9,488 nt of DNA, taken from contig CAMCUG010000042.1 of NCBI GenBank assembly GCA_945878835.1, positions 1 through 9,488 on the forward strand, written 5' to 3'. Source of the DNA: Chryseobacterium gleum (GTDB taxonomy: Bacteria; Bacteroidota; Bacteroidia; Flavobacteriales_D; Sanyastnellaceae). Of the stretch, positions 1-6,798 are shown piece by piece. Positions within the stretch are counted from its first letter, which is position 1, and every line of letters starts with the position of its first letter. Below the pieces are notes generated by a model, which saw only the letters and a list, made by a program, of their open reading frames with translations, was not told the origin of the DNA and did not search any database. The position numbers were made by a program, and so were the translations under genes.

Positions 1-473
1 TCATTCGGGTCAATGTTGTATGGATTTCCATCTACAGCCACAGTCTTACGGAGAAAACGAACCGCAGCCTTTCCGTCTTGAACACCACGCATAACAGCCT
101 CGGTCATTGGGCCTGCGAGGTTCGCAGTAATGGTCACACCCAATCTGTATTCCATGGAAATTGCAACATAGCCCATCTTCGCTAATCTTTCGCAGATTGG
201 AACAACGTCTGGACCCGTCTTCGATCCGGAAAGGAAAAATCCACCATGTGCCACTATTACGGCAGGTCTGTTAGTTACGTTGTCACCAACGGGTTGGTAG
301 ATGTCGCACAACAGCACTTGACTTGTTCCGTTGTTTTTTAAGTTTTGTCCGTAAGGAACATCAGACGTCACTTGAACATCGCTAAAGATGTAATTCAAAT
401 ACCTATTCCCATCGCACTGAGCCATGGTATTTAAGCTAAAAATAACCGCAAAAAAGGATAATAGTTTTTTCAT
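1..473 (-). CDS. Secreted alpha/beta-hydrolase (carboxylesterase/lipase type), N-terminal part, cut by the window edge
   Basis: An open frame starts at the ATG at 473-471 and stays open to base 1, giving 157 residues plus a partial codon. Residues 1-19 form a signal peptide (MKK, a hydrophobic core, then TMAQ), so the enzyme is exported to the periplasm or beyond. The Cys at residue 20 is preceded by Gln, so it is not a good lipobox. The motif HGGFFLSGSK at 76-85 is the HGG oxyanion-hole signature of carboxylesterases and hormone-sensitive-lipase-like esterases, and it is preceded by the strand RPAVIVAHGG. Residues 128-142 (MRGVQDGKAAVRFLR) match the helix that precedes the nucleophile elbow, and the fragment ends at NIDPN, just before the expected GxSxG serine. 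The nucleophile, the acid and His, and any C-terminal secretion domain lie outside the window. The family assignment is good; the substrate cannot be told. Confidence 0.85.
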   Translation of the reverse strand, partial: MKKLLSFFAVIFSLNTMAQCDGNRYLNYIFSDVQVTSDVPYGQNLKNNGTSQVLLCDIYQPVGDNVTNRPAVIVAHGGFFLSGSKTGPDVVPICERLAKMGYVAISMEYRLGVTITANLAGPMTEAVMRGVQDGKAAVRFLRKTVAVDGNPYNIDPN

Positions 474-593
474 TTGACAAGGTTTTAGGTAGCACAATTT
501 AAGATTTATTCTTTTTGAAAGTGCAAAAAACATTATTCCCCTTCAAATGTTAATGATTTTTATAAGATTGAGCGGTATGTCTGTTGAAAGGAT

Positions 594-601
594 TATTTTT
601 G
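594..601 (+). promoter_or_regulatory. Candidate Bacteroidota -7 promoter element (TAnnTTTG) for the FNR-ferredoxin unit
   Basis: TATTTTTG matches the Bacteroidota -7 consensus TAnnTTTG exactly. A TTG at 568-570 lies 23 bases upstream and could serve as the -33 element, at the long end of the accepted spacing. Transcription would start near 608, leaving a leader of only about 10 bases before the ATG at 617. This supports starting the FNR at 617 rather than at the upstream in-frame TTG at 584, which would lie before the transcript start. The region is AT-rich, so a chance match is possible. Confidence 0.45.
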
Positions 602-616
602 CTCGACTTCACACTT

Positions 617-1624
617 ATGATTGAAACTGATATCCTTATTATTGGTGCGGGCCCATGTGGTTTGTTTACCGTTTTTGAAGCTGGACTTCTGAAATTACGT
701 TGTCACTTGATAGATGCTCTGCCTCAGGCAGGCGGACAATTGACTGAAATTTATCCGAAGAAACCCATTTATGATATTCCTGGGTTCCCTGTAATTTTGG
801 CTGGTGAGCTGATAGATAATTTAATGAAACAAGCCGAGCCGTTCAAACCGGGTTTTACCTTGGGTGAACGCGCAGAGTCTTTCGAGAAGACAGAAGACGG
901 AATGTTCATTGTAACCACCACAAGGGGAACGAAGCACCGTGCTCCGATAGTTGCCATTGCTGGAGGATTGGGATGCTTTGAACCCCGTAAACCGCCGATT
1001 TCAAACATCTCAGATTTTGAAGACAAGGGAATTGAATACATTGTTCGTGACCCCGAATTCTACAGAGGAAAGTCGGTTATCATCAGTGGAGGAGGAGACT
1101 CTGCGTTAGACTGGGCGGTGTTCTTAGCAAACGATGTGGCGAAGGAAGTTACCCTTGTGCATAGAAGTAAAAGTTTCCGCGGTCACCCAGATTCAGTGCA
1201 AAAAGTGCTCAACATGGCAGCTTCAGGAAAAATTAATCTGCACACAGACGCAGAGGTTGTTGAGTTAGGCGGAGACAATGTTCTTCGCAACATTACCCTT
1301 CAACACAACGATGAAACTAGAACCGTATTAGCGACAGATCATTGGTTACCCTTATTCGGATTAAGTCCGAAGCTCGGCCCGTTGTCTGAGTGGGGGTTGA
1401 ACATTGACAAGAACAGCATTGAAGTAAATACGCTCGATTACCAAACGAATGTTCCCGGGCTATATGCAATAGGTGATATCAATTCTTATCCAGGTAAATT
1501 GAAGTTGATTCTTTGCGGTTTTCACGAAACTACGCTCATGGTTCAAAGTGCGTTCAAACGCATTTATCCCGATAAGAATTTGGTTTTGAAGTACACCACA
1601 GTTAATGGAGTTAACGGATTTTAA
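617..1624 (+). CDS. Ferredoxin-NADP+ reductase, thioredoxin-reductase-like type
   Basis: This is a 335-residue flavoenzyme expected to transfer electrons between NADPH and ferredoxin in the cytoplasm using FAD. The FAD-binding GxGxxG is GAGPCG at residues 10-15, followed by the family signature PQAGGQL at 36-42 and YDIPGFP near 52-58. The NADP-binding motif GGGDSA is at 158-163, with HRSKSFRGH at 182-190 supplying basic residues for the 2'-phosphate. The C-terminal FAD motif YAIGD is near 283-287. There is no CxxC redox pair between the FAD and NADPH regions, which separates it from true thioredoxin reductases. The length fits the YumC/Chlorobium-type FNR. The ATG at 617 is preferred to an upstream in-frame TTG at 584, because the FAD-binding strand begins right after this Met and the upstream codons look non-conserved. 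A ferredoxin gene follows two bases after the stop. Confidence 0.92.
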   Translation: MIETDILIIGAGPCGLFTVFEAGLLKLRCHLIDALPQAGGQLTEIYPKKPIYDIPGFPVILAGELIDNLMKQAEPFKPGFTLGERAESFEKTEDGMFIVTTTRGTKHRAPIVAIAGGLGCFEPRKPPISNISDFEDKGIEYIVRDPEFYRGKSVIISGGGDSALDWAVFLANDVAKEVTLVHRSKSFRGHPDSVQKVLNMAASGKINLHTDAEVVELGGDNVLRNITLQHNDETRTVLATDHWLPLFGLSPKLGPLSEWGLNIDKNSIEVNTLDYQTNVPGLYAIGDINSYPGKLKLILCGFHETTLMVQSAFKRIYPDKNLVLKYTTVNGVNGF

Positions 1625-1626
1625 AA

Positions 1627-1953
1627 ATGGAGAATACAGTACAAATAACAGTTGTCGATAGAGAAGATAAGGAACACGTTTTAGATGCTCCAACCGACAT
1701 GGGTATGAATATGATGGAGCTTTGTAAATCATACGAATTACCTGTGGAAGGTACATGCGGAGGAATGGCCATGTGCGCGAGTTGTCACATGTATATTCTC
1801 TCAGATCACGATTTAGGAGACCGTAATGATGACGAAGAAGCGATGTTAGATCAAGCGTTCTTCGTGAAAGGAAATAGCAGATTGGGATGTCAGTTGCGCA
1901 TTGCGGCAAGCTTCGACGGACTAAAAGTAAAATTGGCGGAAGTAGGAGGGTAG
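1627..1953 (+). CDS. [2Fe-2S] ferredoxin, adrenodoxin type
   Basis: This 108-residue cytoplasmic electron carrier has cluster ligands visible as Cys44, Cys50, Cys53 and Cys88 (C-x5-C-x2-C-x34-C), the pattern of adrenodoxin/putidaredoxin-type ferredoxins rather than plant-type ones. The N-terminus (VQITVVDREDKEHVLDAP) fits the beta-grasp fold's first hairpin. The acidic stretch DHDLGDRNDDEEAMLDQA at 60-77 corresponds to the partner-binding helix of the family. Cys33 is an additional non-ligand cysteine. The gene begins two bases after the FNR stop, so the two are almost certainly co-transcribed, and the reductase is its likely electron donor. The final acceptor (for example a cytochrome P450, desaturase or Fe-S assembly machinery) is not encoded in the window. 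Confidence 0.93.
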   Translation: MENTVQITVVDREDKEHVLDAPTDMGMNMMELCKSYELPVEGTCGGMAMCASCHMYILSDHDLGDRNDDEEAMLDQAFFVKGNSRLGCQLRIAASFDGLKVKLAEVGG

Positions 1954-1955
1954 AC

Positions 1956-2369
1956 TTAGCGTGTAAGCTGTTCAACAGCTAACACGTATGAATCGAACCC
2001 GAATCCAGAGATTGTCCCCAAACAATGTTGTGCAAGGAGCGATGTGTGTCGCTCCTTTTCTCTTGCTAAAATATTACTCAAATGCACTTCAATTACTCTA
2101 GGCTTAATCGCTGCTAAAGCGTCGGAAATAGCTACGCTCGTGTGCGTGTATCCACCGGCATTTAATACAATCGCGTCATAACTGTTTTTATCTTGAATAG
2201 CATCAATAAGCACTCCTTCATGATTGGATTGCAGGTGAAAAAAAATAACACTAGGAAATTTTTCTGTCAAGTGATGCATGAGCGTCTCTAAACTCTCTGA
2301 ACCGTAAATAGAAGGCTCGCGTGTTCCGAGCAAATTCAAATTAGGTCCGTTGAGAATGAGAATGCGCAT
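1956..2369 (-). CDS. aroQ: 3-dehydroquinate dehydratase, type II
   Basis: This 137-residue enzyme catalyses dehydration of 3-dehydroquinate to 3-dehydroshikimate, the third step of the shikimate pathway, and normally assembles as a dodecamer. The family's features are all present: GPNLNLLGTREPSIYG at 8-23 with the loop Arg17 and catalytic Tyr22; SNHEG at 48-52; NAGGYTHTSVAI at 70-81 with Asn70; EVHLSN at 94-99 with catalytic His96; and RExxRHTS at 103-110 with Arg107. The spacing matches the known active site (Arg19, Tyr24, Asn75, His101 and Arg112 in the mycobacterial enzyme). The length is slightly short of the usual 140-150, with a short C-terminus. The start ATG shares one base with the stop of the upstream 912-residue gene (TAATG), implying translational coupling. 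It converges with the ferredoxin gene, with only two bases between the coding ends. Confidence 0.96.
   Translation of the reverse strand: MRILILNGPNLNLLGTREPSIYGSESLETLMHHLTEKFPSVIFFHLQSNHEGVLIDAIQDKNSYDAIVLNAGGYTHTSVAISDALAAIKPRVIEVHLSNILAREKERHTSLLAQHCLGTISGFGFDSYVLAVEQLTR
1960..1986. terminator. Near-perfect 27-base palindrome at the ferredoxin/aroQ convergence; possible bidirectional 3'-end hairpin
   Basis: The arms 1960-1972 and 1974-1986 are complementary at 12 of 13 positions around a central C at 1973, so in RNA it would form a stem of about 11 pairs with a small TTCAA-like loop and one mismatch. It starts seven bases after the ferredoxin stop and lies inside the last codons of aroQ on the other strand. 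Neither side is followed by a T-run, so it is not a classical intrinsic terminator. It may act as a 3'-end stabiliser or a pausing structure for the convergent transcripts, or may be a protein-binding palindrome. Confidence 0.4.
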
Positions 2370-5107
2370 TATTTACGAACGGTGGTTTCTAATGTCCATT
2401 GGTCCTCAGTTATACTTATATCATTCTTGAAGAAGTACGTTCCTGTTTTTGAAATTACTTTTTGGTAGACATCGACCTTTGCCCCAATCTTCACCGTTCT
2501 TTCAATTACTTTTTGGCTCGGACGACTTGTTTCATAGGATTTTTCTGTTACTCCTTCGGAAAGTGATTCAGTGCCTGGTTTTGGATTTAGCAAAGAAGGA
2601 TCCTTGGGACCACTTGGGTATTCCGGACGGACTTTCGAAGAATCGTTTTTAGTCTTCTCCGCTTTTTCTTTATCGTCTAAAATTTTTGTTTCAAGAACAT
2701 GCGCATTGGCATTTACCTCCATGCGTTGTTTCTCCAATAAGTTTGGACTGTCGTCATTTATTTCCTCTTGGAGTGTTTTGCTTTTTTCAATCTCTTTACC
2801 GTGGGTAATGATTCCCGATTGTCCCGCTGTTTTTGTGCTTGCGTCTACCTCAGCGAAGTGTTCTTTCTCTCCTTTAAGGTCTGCTATTTCAGCGGTTAGA
2901 TCTTCGTTTCCTTTTATGACTAACTCAGAATTCACGTCTTTCTCTTCGGCAATTCGGTTTCTGTTTTGATTACGCCCTCGCTTTGAACGTTCGGTGTATT
3001 CAGACGTTTGACTGTTCCGCTCTTCATGGGTAGAATGAATTTCTCGTTCATTCTTTTTGCGCTCTCTATCGTTCTTCGAAAATTCAGTGATCTGATTTTT
3101 ATCGTCGTCCTTGAATTCTGAAGCTTTTTCAATATCTCTTCTTTGGCGACGTGTATAATTTTCTTTCCGCGCTTCGACATCATTTTTAGCTGAATCAATC
3201 GCCGTTCCATTAGCCGTTAAATAAGGTTCAGACTGACGTGTTATTTCTGTCAATTGATTTTGCTTGATGTCAATTTCAGCCTCAGCCTCTTCTATTTTTT
3301 CGCGGTGCTTTGATCGGAACCCGGCTTGACTTGTGCTATCTTGAGATTTGTCTTGGAAGATGTCAAGCATCTTTCTTTTTTCTGCTTTTTTCTGGGCGTC
3401 TCGGTAGAAGTCGTCAACCGCTTTTTCAGCATCGGCATCTACATCGCTCCTTCTATTTCTCGCACCATCTCTTTTTTTGTTTTCTTCTTCGATACGATTG
3501 GCCTCCGCTTCTTCGTTTTCACGAATGCGCGCTAGTCTGCTTTCTTCGGCATCCTTTTCTTTTTGACGACGAATTTCCTCGAATTCCTGTTCTTGTTTGA
3601 TTCGCTTTTCTTTCCAGTCGATATCGGCTTGGCTTTCTGTGCTATGCAACTCAAGAATAGCCGCGTCGAGGGTTTCAATTTGTTTGATTGGGTAACGTTC
3701 TCCAAATTTAATGTTCAGCGCAGCGACATATTTTATTTTAGCCGCAGTCATTTTTTGCTCGTCGGCGAGCGTACTTTCTTCAAAAAGTTTATCTCCTTCT
3801 GCAATCAGTCGTTTGTATTCTTTGAGCTGCGGGTCTTCCGTTGGAGTGGTGTTGCGTACAACGGTATTCGCTGCTTCTAAGGCTTTCTTAGCCTTGTCTA
3901 TTTGTACAACGGGGTAATTCTCTTCCGGTTTAACATCTGAAGCACTTTCATACTTATTAATCGCCTCTTGATATTGTTTTTTCGCGAAAAGATCGTCAGC
4001 AGATACGATTAGGGCTTTGTATCGTCTTTCTATTTCTTCTTGCTTGTTCTTGTCATTTGCAATCGCATCTATTGCTGCTTGCGCAATGTCTATTTGCTTT
4101 TTCGGATAGACTTCGTCTGATTTTAATTTTAAAGCATCTTTGTATGTGGAAATACAAGTGGCATAATTCTCTTCGTTGAACTCACCGTCTGCCTGAGCAA
4201 TCAGAGCTTTGTATTTTTTCTCTTGTTCTAACTCATCTAATTTGCGTTGAATTTCTTCAAGTTGCGCAGCGGGGTATGGTTCATTCGATTTTATTGAAAG
4301 AGCTTCGGTGAATTTAGATTGTGCAGCCTCCCAAGATTGGTTTTTAAATTGAGCATCTCCATCTTTAATCAATTGAGCGTAACGCGCTTCATTGTTTTTG
4401 TTTGCTTGTTGCTCGCGAAATTTACGCTCGGCCTCATCGTATTTATCTTGAGCAGGTTTGTCTGAAGGAAATAATCCCAACGCAGCTTTGTACTTCGTCA
4501 TGGCCTCCTCGAACTTCGTTCCTGCCATGCGGTCATCACCTTCCAACATAAGCTTTTCATATTCCTTTCTGACCTTATCTCCGTTCTTCGCTAAGTCTGC
4601 CAATCGTTTGAATTCAGCATCAATTTTCTTGTTCATTTCGGCTGTATATTCGAAATCGAATGTCACATAATTCGTTTGAGAATTGAATGCGGCTTTCCCC
4701 ATTGGTTCTTTTAAAATATCTGTGTTGAAGCCGTCGACATATTTGAAAAGAGAAGATTCAAATTCCATTAAGAATCCACCAGCACGATCTTCCGCTGGAA
4801 TATTTCGGGTGTCTACTCGAATTATTTTGGTAACATAATCTGCACGTGAGAATTTTAAATCGTAGGAATATCCCAGAGGCAGAGTGAAATCGAATTTTCC
4901 CGATGTGCCGGCCTCAAATACTCGTTCTTGAGCGCCATTTTTAAATACAATAATTTGAACGCCGTCTAACTTCTTGTCAGAGTCTTTGTCAATGATTGCT
5001 CCTTGACTTTTAATTCGAATCTCTTCGTTTTGTCCTGATACAGAATAGCTTGATACAAGAAGACCGAGGAAGGACGCCCAAAGTATAAGTACGCGAATAG
5101 CATTCAT
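2369..5107 (-). CDS. Large exported protein with regulatory-like N-terminal domain, five TPR-like repeats and a long charged coiled-coil region
   Basis: This 912-residue protein has a signal peptide at about 1-26 (hydrophobic VLILWASFLGLLVSS, then SVSGQ). Residues 33-115 look like a carboxypeptidase-regulatory-type beta-sandwich (DKKLDGVQIIVFKNG, a GKFDFTLPLGYSYDLKF segment, then a KIIRVDT strand). A helical linker around 150-180 leads to five degenerate TPR-like repeats at 182-488. Residues 497-580 are strongly heptad-like and rich in E, K and R, and about 580-860 is hydrophilic low-complexity sequence. The end (865-908) is again ordered: ERTVKIGAKVDVYQKVISKTGTYFF followed by KNDISITEDQW, a motif I associate with similar large Bacteroidota proteins. 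No catalytic residues are visible. It is probably a periplasmic or outer-membrane-associated scaffold. It precedes aroQ with a one-base overlap and follows a strong terminator, so it should have its own promoter in the 85 bases upstream. I do not recognise a named gene. Confidence 0.88.
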   Translation of the reverse strand: MNAIRVLILWASFLGLLVSSYSVSGQNEEIRIKSQGAIIDKDSDKKLDGVQIIVFKNGAQERVFEAGTSGKFDFTLPLGYSYDLKFSRADYVTKIIRVDTRNIPAEDRAGGFLMEFESSLFKYVDGFNTDILKEPMGKAAFNSQTNYVTFDFEYTAEMNKKIDAEFKRLADLAKNGDKVRKEYEKLMLEGDDRMAGTKFEEAMTKYKAALGLFPSDKPAQDKYDEAERKFREQQANKNNEARYAQLIKDGDAQFKNQSWEAAQSKFTEALSIKSNEPYPAAQLEEIQRKLDELEQEKKYKALIAQADGEFNEENYATCISTYKDALKLKSDEVYPKKQIDIAQAAIDAIANDKNKQEEIERRYKALIVSADDLFAKKQYQEAINKYESASDVKPEENYPVVQIDKAKKALEAANTVVRNTTPTEDPQLKEYKRLIAEGDKLFEESTLADEQKMTAAKIKYVAALNIKFGERYPIKQIETLDAAILELHSTESQADIDWKEKRIKQEQEFEEIRRQKEKDAEESRLARIRENEEAEANRIEEENKKRDGARNRRSDVDADAEKAVDDFYRDAQKKAEKRKMLDIFQDKSQDSTSQAGFRSKHREKIEEAEAEIDIKQNQLTEITRQSEPYLTANGTAIDSAKNDVEARKENYTRRQRRDIEKASEFKDDDKNQITEFSKNDRERKKNEREIHSTHEERNSQTSEYTERSKRGRNQNRNRIAEEKDVNSELVIKGNEDLTAEIADLKGEKEHFAEVDASTKTAGQSGIITHGKEIEKSKTLQEEINDDSPNLLEKQRMEVNANAHVLETKILDDKEKAEKTKNDSSKVRPEYPSGPKDPSLLNPKPGTESLSEGVTEKSYETSRPSQKVIERTVKIGAKVDVYQKVISKTGTYFFKNDISITEDQWTLETTVRK
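3644..4564 (-). repeat. Five tandem TPR-like protein repeats of about 57-68 residues within the 912-residue protein
   Basis: The repeats start at residues 182, 241, 298, 361 and 429. They share the pattern Y-x-x-L-I-x-x-(G/A)-D-x-x-F, then a short helix with an aromatic residue, A-x-x-x-(Y/F)-x-x-A-L-x-(L/I)-K, and in repeats 2-5 a YPxxQ(I/L) motif followed by a helix rich in Ala, Lys and Glu. Repeat 1 lacks YP and has KPAQ instead; repeat 5 carries a short insertion (TLADEQKMTA). The copies are diverged in DNA, so this is an old protein repeat and not a recent tandem duplication. Each unit resembles a TPR helix pair with an extended linker. Confidence 0.8.
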
Positions 5108-5138
5108 AGTAGATTAAATAAGATTCCTAAATCACACG

Positions 5139-5146
5139 TAAAGATA
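5139..5146 (-). promoter_or_regulatory. Weak candidate -7 element for the 912-residue gene
   Basis: On the minus strand TATCTTTA matches TAnnTTTG at all but the last position, 31 bases before the ATG at 5107. No TTG lies at an ideal -33 distance; the closest gives a spacing of about 13. A promoter is expected somewhere in 5108-5170, because the upstream operon ends at a strong terminator, but this particular site is only a suggestion. Confidence 0.2.
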
Positions 5147-5166
5147 ATCGGAAATACAACAATTTG

Positions 5167-5194
5167 AAAGAAAAATAACTCCCCGAAGGGAGTT
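5167..5194 (-). terminator. Intrinsic terminator with UUCG tetraloop ending the three-gene exported-protein operon
   Basis: On the minus strand AACTCCC (5194-5188) pairs with GGGAGTT (5183-5177) around the loop TTCG, giving a seven-pair stem closed by a C(UUCG)G tetraloop, an exceptionally stable RNA hairpin. It is followed by A, then five Ts, C and three Ts. The stem begins inside the TAA stop of the 292-residue gene, so termination is immediate. It separates that operon from the downstream 912-residue gene. Confidence 0.88.
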
Positions 5195-6071
5195 AGATTT
5201 GAATAGTCATTTGGCTTAAAGCCTCGCCCGTGCTGCTTTCGGCTGCAAGGGAATAGTTTCCGCGGCTAAATCCGCTTACGTCTAAATCAACAGGTAGATT
5301 CAATTGTCCGGCTTTCTGACCGTGAATGAGTTCCACGAATTTCACAATTTCACCCTGCTCATCGCGAAGAACAACACGAACGTCTTCTTGATTCTCCAGT
5401 ATAAATTGAAGGTTACTTTCCACACGGTTGGGTTTACCAGAGAAAGCAAGTCCGCTGTTTTCTTGAGCCTCTTCATAATCTACTTGATACCTTGGAATAG
5501 GCACACGCTTGTGTTTAGCTGCAATAATTTGAAGTTCATTTGCTTTCATTTTTCCACCGTCATAAGTGACAATAGATGCAACACTGTGGTCGTTGGTGAA
5601 TGCCCAAACCAACTGTTGAATAGCAGGGCAATTGCCTAAGCGTTTGGCTTCAACTTCTTCAAGCGCTGCAACAAGATCGGCATTAGCCATTTCAGTTTTC
5701 CCAAGGTCGTGGAAGCCGTCAGAAGTGGACATGGCAGAAGCATTGCCGCAAGCCGTGTTCAGAAGAGTGCTTTTCTCTTCGCCTGGTGCAAGGAAGATCT
5801 CCCGAGATCGCAGCACAACGAAAGGTTGGTAGTCGTTGGTTGCCGTGTAGAATACTCTTCCCGTTTCCACATGCAAGGCCATTGAATCCTTGGTTGTGTT
5901 TTTTACTGTAAGTTGAAAATAACCGTGGTTGCGAATGTGATTAACGATTCCGCTGAAAGAGATCTTTTTCTCTTTTTTTGCTTTCTCGAAATTGCAACGT
6001 TGGATTTCTTTTTGTGCCGTTGTTTCAAGTCCAAGAAACAAAAGGCCGATAATTAAAATTGTGTTTTTCAT
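5193..6071 (-). CDS. Exported protein of unknown function, third gene of the operon
   Basis: This is a 292-residue protein with a clear signal peptide (MKNTILIIGLLFLGLETTAQ, residues 1-20). Residues 36-115 read as a beta-sandwich (a GYFQLTVKNTT strand, HVETGRVF, PFVVLRSREIFLAPGEEKSTLLNTACGN), resembling domains that stabilise secreted proteins by extended beta-strands. Residues 125-175 are helical around the conserved-looking NCPAIQQLVWAFTND. Residues 215-292 form a second beta-domain (VRVVLRDEQGEIVKF, then FSRGNYSLAAESSTGE), which looks like the FlgD/type IX-sorting-type Ig fold, although it lacks the typical final basic residues, so type IX secretion is only a possibility. Cys26, Cys108 and Cys148 could allow a disulphide. 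The ATG overlaps the preceding gene's stop by four bases (ATGA). No enzymatic motif is visible and I do not recognise a family. Confidence 0.85.
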   Translation of the reverse strand: MKNTILIIGLLFLGLETTAQKEIQRCNFEKAKKEKKISFSGIVNHIRNHGYFQLTVKNTTKDSMALHVETGRVFYTATNDYQPFVVLRSREIFLAPGEEKSTLLNTACGNASAMSTSDGFHDLGKTEMANADLVAALEEVEAKRLGNCPAIQQLVWAFTNDHSVASIVTYDGGKMKANELQIIAAKHKRVPIPRYQVDYEEAQENSGLAFSGKPNRVESNLQFILENQEDVRVVLRDEQGEIVKFVELIHGQKAGQLNLPVDLDVSGFSRGNYSLAAESSTGEALSQMTIQI

Positions 6072-6793
6072 GGTGCTGGGGTTTGAGGGGTTGATGATCG
6101 ACTGATTCTAGCTAAATCTTTTTTTGTAATGAAGACAACCGTGTGGTCGTTTTTAATCGTTTTTCTTCGGCTACTTGGAATTTCTCCTAAACGGTAGCTG
6201 TATGTTGTGGTTTTGTTTTCTCGTTTGGAATAAACGTCCATTGAAATCCGGGAGAGTATGGAGACAGATCCGAACGGAATTTCAGTTGAGTGAGGTTTGT
6301 TATTGAGCTGCTTTTCGAAGTTTACTTGGACATTTTCCTGAGAGAATTCAATCCGAGAAAATCTTAGTGAGGGTGAAAGCACGAACTTGATTTCGCCGGT
6401 TGCTCGATCGTCATTGAATAGTCCGTATACTCCCGTTTCATTCACATGCACCAAGTGGTACTTTTTTTTGTTAATGGTTTTCGAACTTACTTTTTTTCCT
6501 TTAATCGAGTTCCATTTTTTCTCGGTGTAACTCCATTTCAAGATGAGAAGTTTTTCGCCCCGAACATTGGACGCTTCAGGCACCAGTATGTCAATTCCAT
6601 CCTCAGCGAATTTCCCTTCGGGAAGAAATACGTCGAAGGCAGAATGGCATTCGAGTATTTGACCTTTGGAATTCACCGTGTTGAAATTGGCGGCCAGCTC
6701 TTCAAAATTCAAGTAGCGAACATCGGGCGCGTCTGATGCTTTTACTGCTAGCATTAAGCCAAACAGAAATAGGGTGGTGGTGATCTTTTTCAT
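6068..6793 (-). CDS. Exported protein of unknown function, paralogue of the C-terminal part of the 352-residue neighbour
   Basis: This 241-residue protein has a signal peptide (MKKITTTLFLFGLMLAVKAS, residues 1-20). From residue 57 on it aligns almost without gaps to the upstream 352-residue protein: LPEGK (57) with FPEGK (186), two Trp seven positions apart (87 and 94, versus 216 and 223), ETGVYGL (119) with ESGIYAL (247), then a beta-rich segment ending in both cases in a very basic tail (SSRRKTIKN here). The Trp-containing strand pair and the ETGVY turn suggest a beta-sandwich. It lacks the N-terminal OmpA-like part of the paralogue. It starts five bases after the upstream stop and overlaps the next gene by ATGA, so the three are co-translated. 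It ends in a Pro/Thr/Ser-rich tail (STPQTPAP). Function unknown. Confidence 0.85.
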   Translation of the reverse strand: MKKITTTLFLFGLMLAVKASDAPDVRYLNFEELAANFNTVNSKGQILECHSAFDVFLPEGKFAEDGIDILVPEASNVRGEKLLILKWSYTEKKWNSIKGKKVSSKTINKKKYHLVHVNETGVYGLFNDDRATGEIKFVLSPSLRFSRIEFSQENVQVNFEKQLNNKPHSTEIPFGSVSILSRISMDVYSKRENKTTTYSYRLGEIPSSRRKTIKNDHTVVFITKKDLARISRSSTPQTPAP

Positions 6794-6798
6794 GGCTA

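Noticed and set aside
474..593. Promoter for the left-edge hydrolase on the minus strand
   Set aside because: The closest match to TAnnTTTG (AACATTTG at 543-550 read on the minus strand) misses the first T and has no TTG at the right distance, so it was not listed, though a promoter must lie in this region.
1460..1975. 171-residue open frame on the minus strand opposite the FNR end and the ferredoxin
   Set aside because: It is antisense to two well-identified genes, has no recognisable motif and an unusual composition rich in Leu, Arg and Tyr; it is a shadow frame.
2932..3210. 92-residue frame on the minus strand inside the 912-residue gene, a possible sign of a frameshift
   Set aside because: The main frame continues unbroken with consistent charged composition through this region, so the second frame is a by-product of Lys/Glu/Arg-rich codons.
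2449..3917. Several plus-strand frames of 67-132 residues rich in Phe, Leu and Ser
   Set aside because: They are antisense to the Lys/Glu-rich coiled-coil and repeat coding sequence, which reads as Phe/Leu/Ser on the opposite strand; no independent gene features.
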